Assembly (NCBI GenBank): GCA_002729695.1
Contig: PBYQ01000016.1
Location: 51,986-115,985, forward strand
Length of the DNA: 64,000 nt
From: Citromicrobium sp.
Lineage (GTDB): Bacteria; Pseudomonadota; Alphaproteobacteria; Sphingomonadales; Sphingomonadaceae
Direction of reading: 5' to 3'
Positions 61,885 through 64,000 of the stretch are shown here, piece by piece. Every line of letters starts with the position of its first letter. Within the stretch, counting starts at the first letter, position 1. The notes under the pieces were generated by a model. It was not told where the DNA came from. It worked only from the letters and a program-made list of their open reading frames with translations, and ran no database searches. The translations under genes were made by a program, and so were the position numbers.

Positions 61885-62838
61885 ATGGGACGAGGTCCTC
61901 AGTCTTGGGCCAGGATCGCTGCGACCTGCTTCATTGCCTGTTTCGCTGCGGATGCTGCGATGGCGTCGGGCGGACTCCAGCAGAGCTTCCTCCAGCCGAT
62001 GGGGCCGGTCGCGCAAGAGCAGGCGACGCACCTGATGCGCGTTGTCGGGATCACGATGCTGGTGATCCTGCCGGTTTTGCTCGGCGTGCCCTTCATCCTT
62101 TGGCGCTATCGCTATGCGAAGCCGCGCGGCGATTATGCGCCCGAGTGGGAATATTCCGGAAAGCTTGAATACCTACTGTGGGGCGTGCCCATAGTGGTGG
62201 TGGCGGTACTGGCGAGCTGGCTGTGGTATTCGACCGACAAGCTCGACCCATACGAGCAGCTCGGCCCGGAACCGTTGCAGGTGCAGGCCATCGGGCTCGA
62301 CTGGAAATGGGTGTTTATCTACCCGGAAGAGGGCATGGCGACGGTCGATGAACTGGTTGTGCCCGTGGGCCGCCCGGTGGAAATGACGCTGACCACCGAC
62401 ACCGTGATGCAAAGCCTGCTGATCGCTCCGCTTACCGGACAGATTTACGCAATGCCGGGAATGACGACGAAGCTGAATTTTTCGGCCACCCGCACCGGCG
62501 AGGCGGAGGGAGAGAACACGCAGTTCAACGGCGACGGTTTCGGGCGCCAGAAGTTCACCGTGCGTGCGCTCGAACCGGCGGACTTCGAGTCATGGGTCAC
62601 GCGTGGCGACCGCGGCCTGACGCTCGATGAGAATACCTACGCCACGTTTCGTCGGCGGACGGTTCTGGCGGAGGCGCGAGGCGACCTGGGGCTTGGGGAA
62701 AGCACCAAGCCGATCGTCCTGAAGCTGGGCCAGCCAGACATTTTCCAGCAGATCGTCGCGAAGTATCATGGCGGCGAGGCGGAGCGCTGGGGCGGCATTG
62801 GGCTGCCGCAGGCGGGCACGACCGGAGCCGCGAGATGA
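61885..62838 (+). CDS. cyoA: Cytochrome o ubiquinol oxidase subunit II
   Basis: Subunit II of a bo3-type quinol oxidase. The 317-aa protein has an N-terminal signal region, two membrane helices (about residues 52-74 and 90-115) and a cupredoxin domain. The CuA cysteines are absent: the metal-loop region reads SLLIAPLTGQIYAMPGMTTK and FNGDGFGRQKFTV, as in CyoA, so it takes electrons from quinol rather than cytochrome c. GGAAGG lies five bases before ATG 61885. It is coupled to cyoB by an ATGA overlap. Confidence 0.93.
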   Translation: MGRGPQSWARIAATCFIACFAADAAMASGGLQQSFLQPMGPVAQEQATHLMRVVGITMLVILPVLLGVPFILWRYRYAKPRGDYAPEWEYSGKLEYLLWGVPIVVVAVLASWLWYSTDKLDPYEQLGPEPLQVQAIGLDWKWVFIYPEEGMATVDELVVPVGRPVEMTLTTDTVMQSLLIAPLTGQIYAMPGMTTKLNFSATRTGEAEGENTQFNGDGFGRQKFTVRALEPADFESWVTRGDRGLTLDENTYATFRRRTVLAEARGDLGLGESTKPIVLKLGQPDIFQQIVAKYHGGEAERWGGIGLPQAGTTGAAR

Positions 62839-64000
62839 GCGGACAGACCAGCCCGATCTTCGGCAATCTCGACTGGACCGTCACCCCGTTCACCGATGTG
62901 ATCCAGCATCCGGGCAGCAGCACCATCGTGGGCGCTGCGGCCGCCACCATCCTCGTGCTCGGCGGGATCGCGGTACTGGCCCTGCTCACCAGAAAGGGCT
63001 GGTGGGGCCCGCTTTATCGCAACTGGCTGACGTCGCCCGACGCGAAGAAGATCGGCATCATGTATATCGCGCTCGCGCTGATCATGCTGGCGCGCGGGAT
63101 CATTGAAGGCTTCGTGATGCGAGCGCATCAGGCGAGCGCGCTCGGCACGCTGGCTCAGCCGGAAGGCGGGCTCGTCGCGCCCGATCACTTCGCCCAATTG
63201 TTCAGCACGCACGGGACGATTATGATCTTTTTCGTCGCGATGCCGCTGCTGATCGGTCTGATAAACTTCGTCCTGCCGCAGCAGCTGGGCGCTCGAGACA
63301 TGGCGTTCCCGGTGCTCAACCAAGTGAGCCTGGGGCTGACCGCCGCGGGCGCGGCGCTGGTCATGATCTCGCTGCTGGTGGGCGATTTCGGCACGGGTGG
63401 GTGGACCATGTACCCGCCCTATACCGGCAAGATTTTCAGCCCCGGCGAAGGGGTCGACTACTGGCTTTGGGCGATCCTGATATCGGGCGTGGGATCGACG
63501 CTGACGGGGATGAATTTCGCCGTGACGATCTTCAAGGAGCGTGCGCCGGGCATGCACCTGATGCGCATGCCGCTGTTCTGCTGGACGAGCCTGTGCGTCG
63601 CGATCATGCTGATCTACGCGATGCCCGCGCTGACGGTGTCGAGCGCGATGCTGGCGCTCGATCGCTATGCCGATTTCCGCTTCTTCACCAACGAAGCGGG
63701 CGGCAACATGATGAACTACGCCAACATCTTCTGGATGTTCGGCCACCCGGAAGTCTACATCCTGATCCTGCCCGCGTTCGGCGTGTTCTCGGAGATCAGC
63801 TCTACCTTTTCGGGCAAGCGGCTCTACGGCTACACCTCGCTGGTGATCGCGAGCATGTGCATCGCGGTGGTCAGCTTCACCGTGTGGCTGCACCACTTCT
63901 TCACCATGGGGCAGAGCGCTGGCGTGAACATCGCCTTCGGCATCGCCACGATGGTGATCGGCATTCCCACCGGCGTGAAGATCTACGACTGGATGGCGAC
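62835..64000 (+). CDS. cyoB: Cytochrome o ubiquinol oxidase subunit I, C-terminus cut by window edge
   Basis: Haem-copper subunit I of the quinol oxidase. 388 codons are visible and the frame is open at base 64000. It begins MSGQTSPIFGNLDWTVTPF and has the extra N-terminal helix of quinol oxidases. His126 (FSTHGTIMIFF) is the low-spin haem ligand, the GHPEVYILILPAFG motif carries the CuB His and cross-link Tyr, and WLHHFFTMG gives the next two CuB histidines. In the quinone site, Arg87, His118 and Gln121 match E. coli Arg71, His98 and Gln101, but the equivalent of Asp75 is Glu91. Confidence 0.93.
   Translation, partial: MSGQTSPIFGNLDWTVTPFTDVIQHPGSSTIVGAAAATILVLGGIAVLALLTRKGWWGPLYRNWLTSPDAKKIGIMYIALALIMLARGIIEGFVMRAHQASALGTLAQPEGGLVAPDHFAQLFSTHGTIMIFFVAMPLLIGLINFVLPQQLGARDMAFPVLNQVSLGLTAAGAALVMISLLVGDFGTGGWTMYPPYTGKIFSPGEGVDYWLWAILISGVGSTLTGMNFAVTIFKERAPGMHLMRMPLFCWTSLCVAIMLIYAMPALTVSSAMLALDRYADFRFFTNEAGGNMMNYANIFWMFGHPEVYILILPAFGVFSEISSTFSGKRLYGYTSLVIASMCIAVVSFTVWLHHFFTMGQSAGVNIAFGIATMVIGIPTGVKIYDWMA

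Overview
The window is 64 kb of gene-dense, GC-rich bacterial chromosome. Gene content and style point to an alphaproteobacterium of the order Sphingomonadales, most likely an Erythrobacter/Porphyrobacter-like member. The signs are an aa3 cytochrome oxidase operon with ctaB, ctaG, DUF983 and SURF1, a class I lysyl-tRNA synthetase, an FnrL-type regulator, plant-type GshA, an L21 with a Lys/Ala tail, and very compact operons joined by ATGA, GTGA and TGATG overlaps. This assignment is inference from recognised proteins; no 16S gene, tRNA or other taxonomic marker is present. I found no prophage, insertion sequence, integrase, CRISPR array or rRNA.

Layout. (1) 1-4665, minus strand: one operon pyrE - serine hydrolase - pdxJ - small membrane protein - acpS - lepB - AI-2E-type permease (cut by the left edge), with five consecutive 4-bp stop/start overlaps. 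(2) 4869-14561, plus strand: aa3-type cytochrome c oxidase structural and assembly genes (coxB, ctaD, ctaB, a 49-aa membrane protein, ctaG, coxC, DUF983, SURF1), running into thrC, an rRNA-type methyltransferase, folB and a hypothetical. (3) 14527-17861: moaA, a pair of inverted palindromic repeats, moaD, moaE, then a perfect FNR box and a duplicated hairpin leader before a membrane protein, convergent with the FNR-family regulator gene. (4) 17871-30244: a Cys-motif lipoprotein, rplU-rpmA, GNAT, a TetR/metal-dependent hydrolase pair, ygfZ, pyrC, rarD, astD, selO, an alpha/beta hydrolase and a glycosyltransferase. (5) 30375-43147: YfgM-like/BamB envelope genes, an isoprenylcysteine methyltransferase-like protein, gshA, rsmE, ubiA, a DinG/XPD-type helicase, sixA, soxR with a recognisable SoxR box in front of a VOC protein, and lysS.

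(6) 43152-54745: prolyl-4-hydroxylase-like oxygenase, cytochrome b561, an exported Arg-rich RcnB-like repeat protein, a flavin split-barrel protein, clcA, azoR/HxlR pair, a predicted Tat-lipoprotein intradiol dioxygenase, TetR with a perfect 18-bp palindrome in front of a DUF1254 lipoprotein, acyP and ettA. (7) 54858-64000: L,D-transpeptidase, a truncated DUF427 gene, an M28 peptidase, a GltB-type FMN protein, poxB, a small lipoprotein, and cyoA-cyoB (a second, quinol-type terminal oxidase, cut by the right edge).

Themes. Respiration and redox control dominate: two haem-copper oxidases, a quinone-reducing PoxB next to the quinol oxidase, and FNR, SoxR and HxlR-type redox regulators each lying beside a candidate target. 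The least explained signals are non-coding: a 35-bp dispersed element present at two distant sites (33/35 identical), a tandem-duplicated hairpin leader that can hide or expose a ribosome binding site just downstream of an FNR box, a 40-bp inverted-repeat operator upstream of rarD, and a REP-like inverted pair inside the moa operon. No intergenic stretch exceeds 300 bases.
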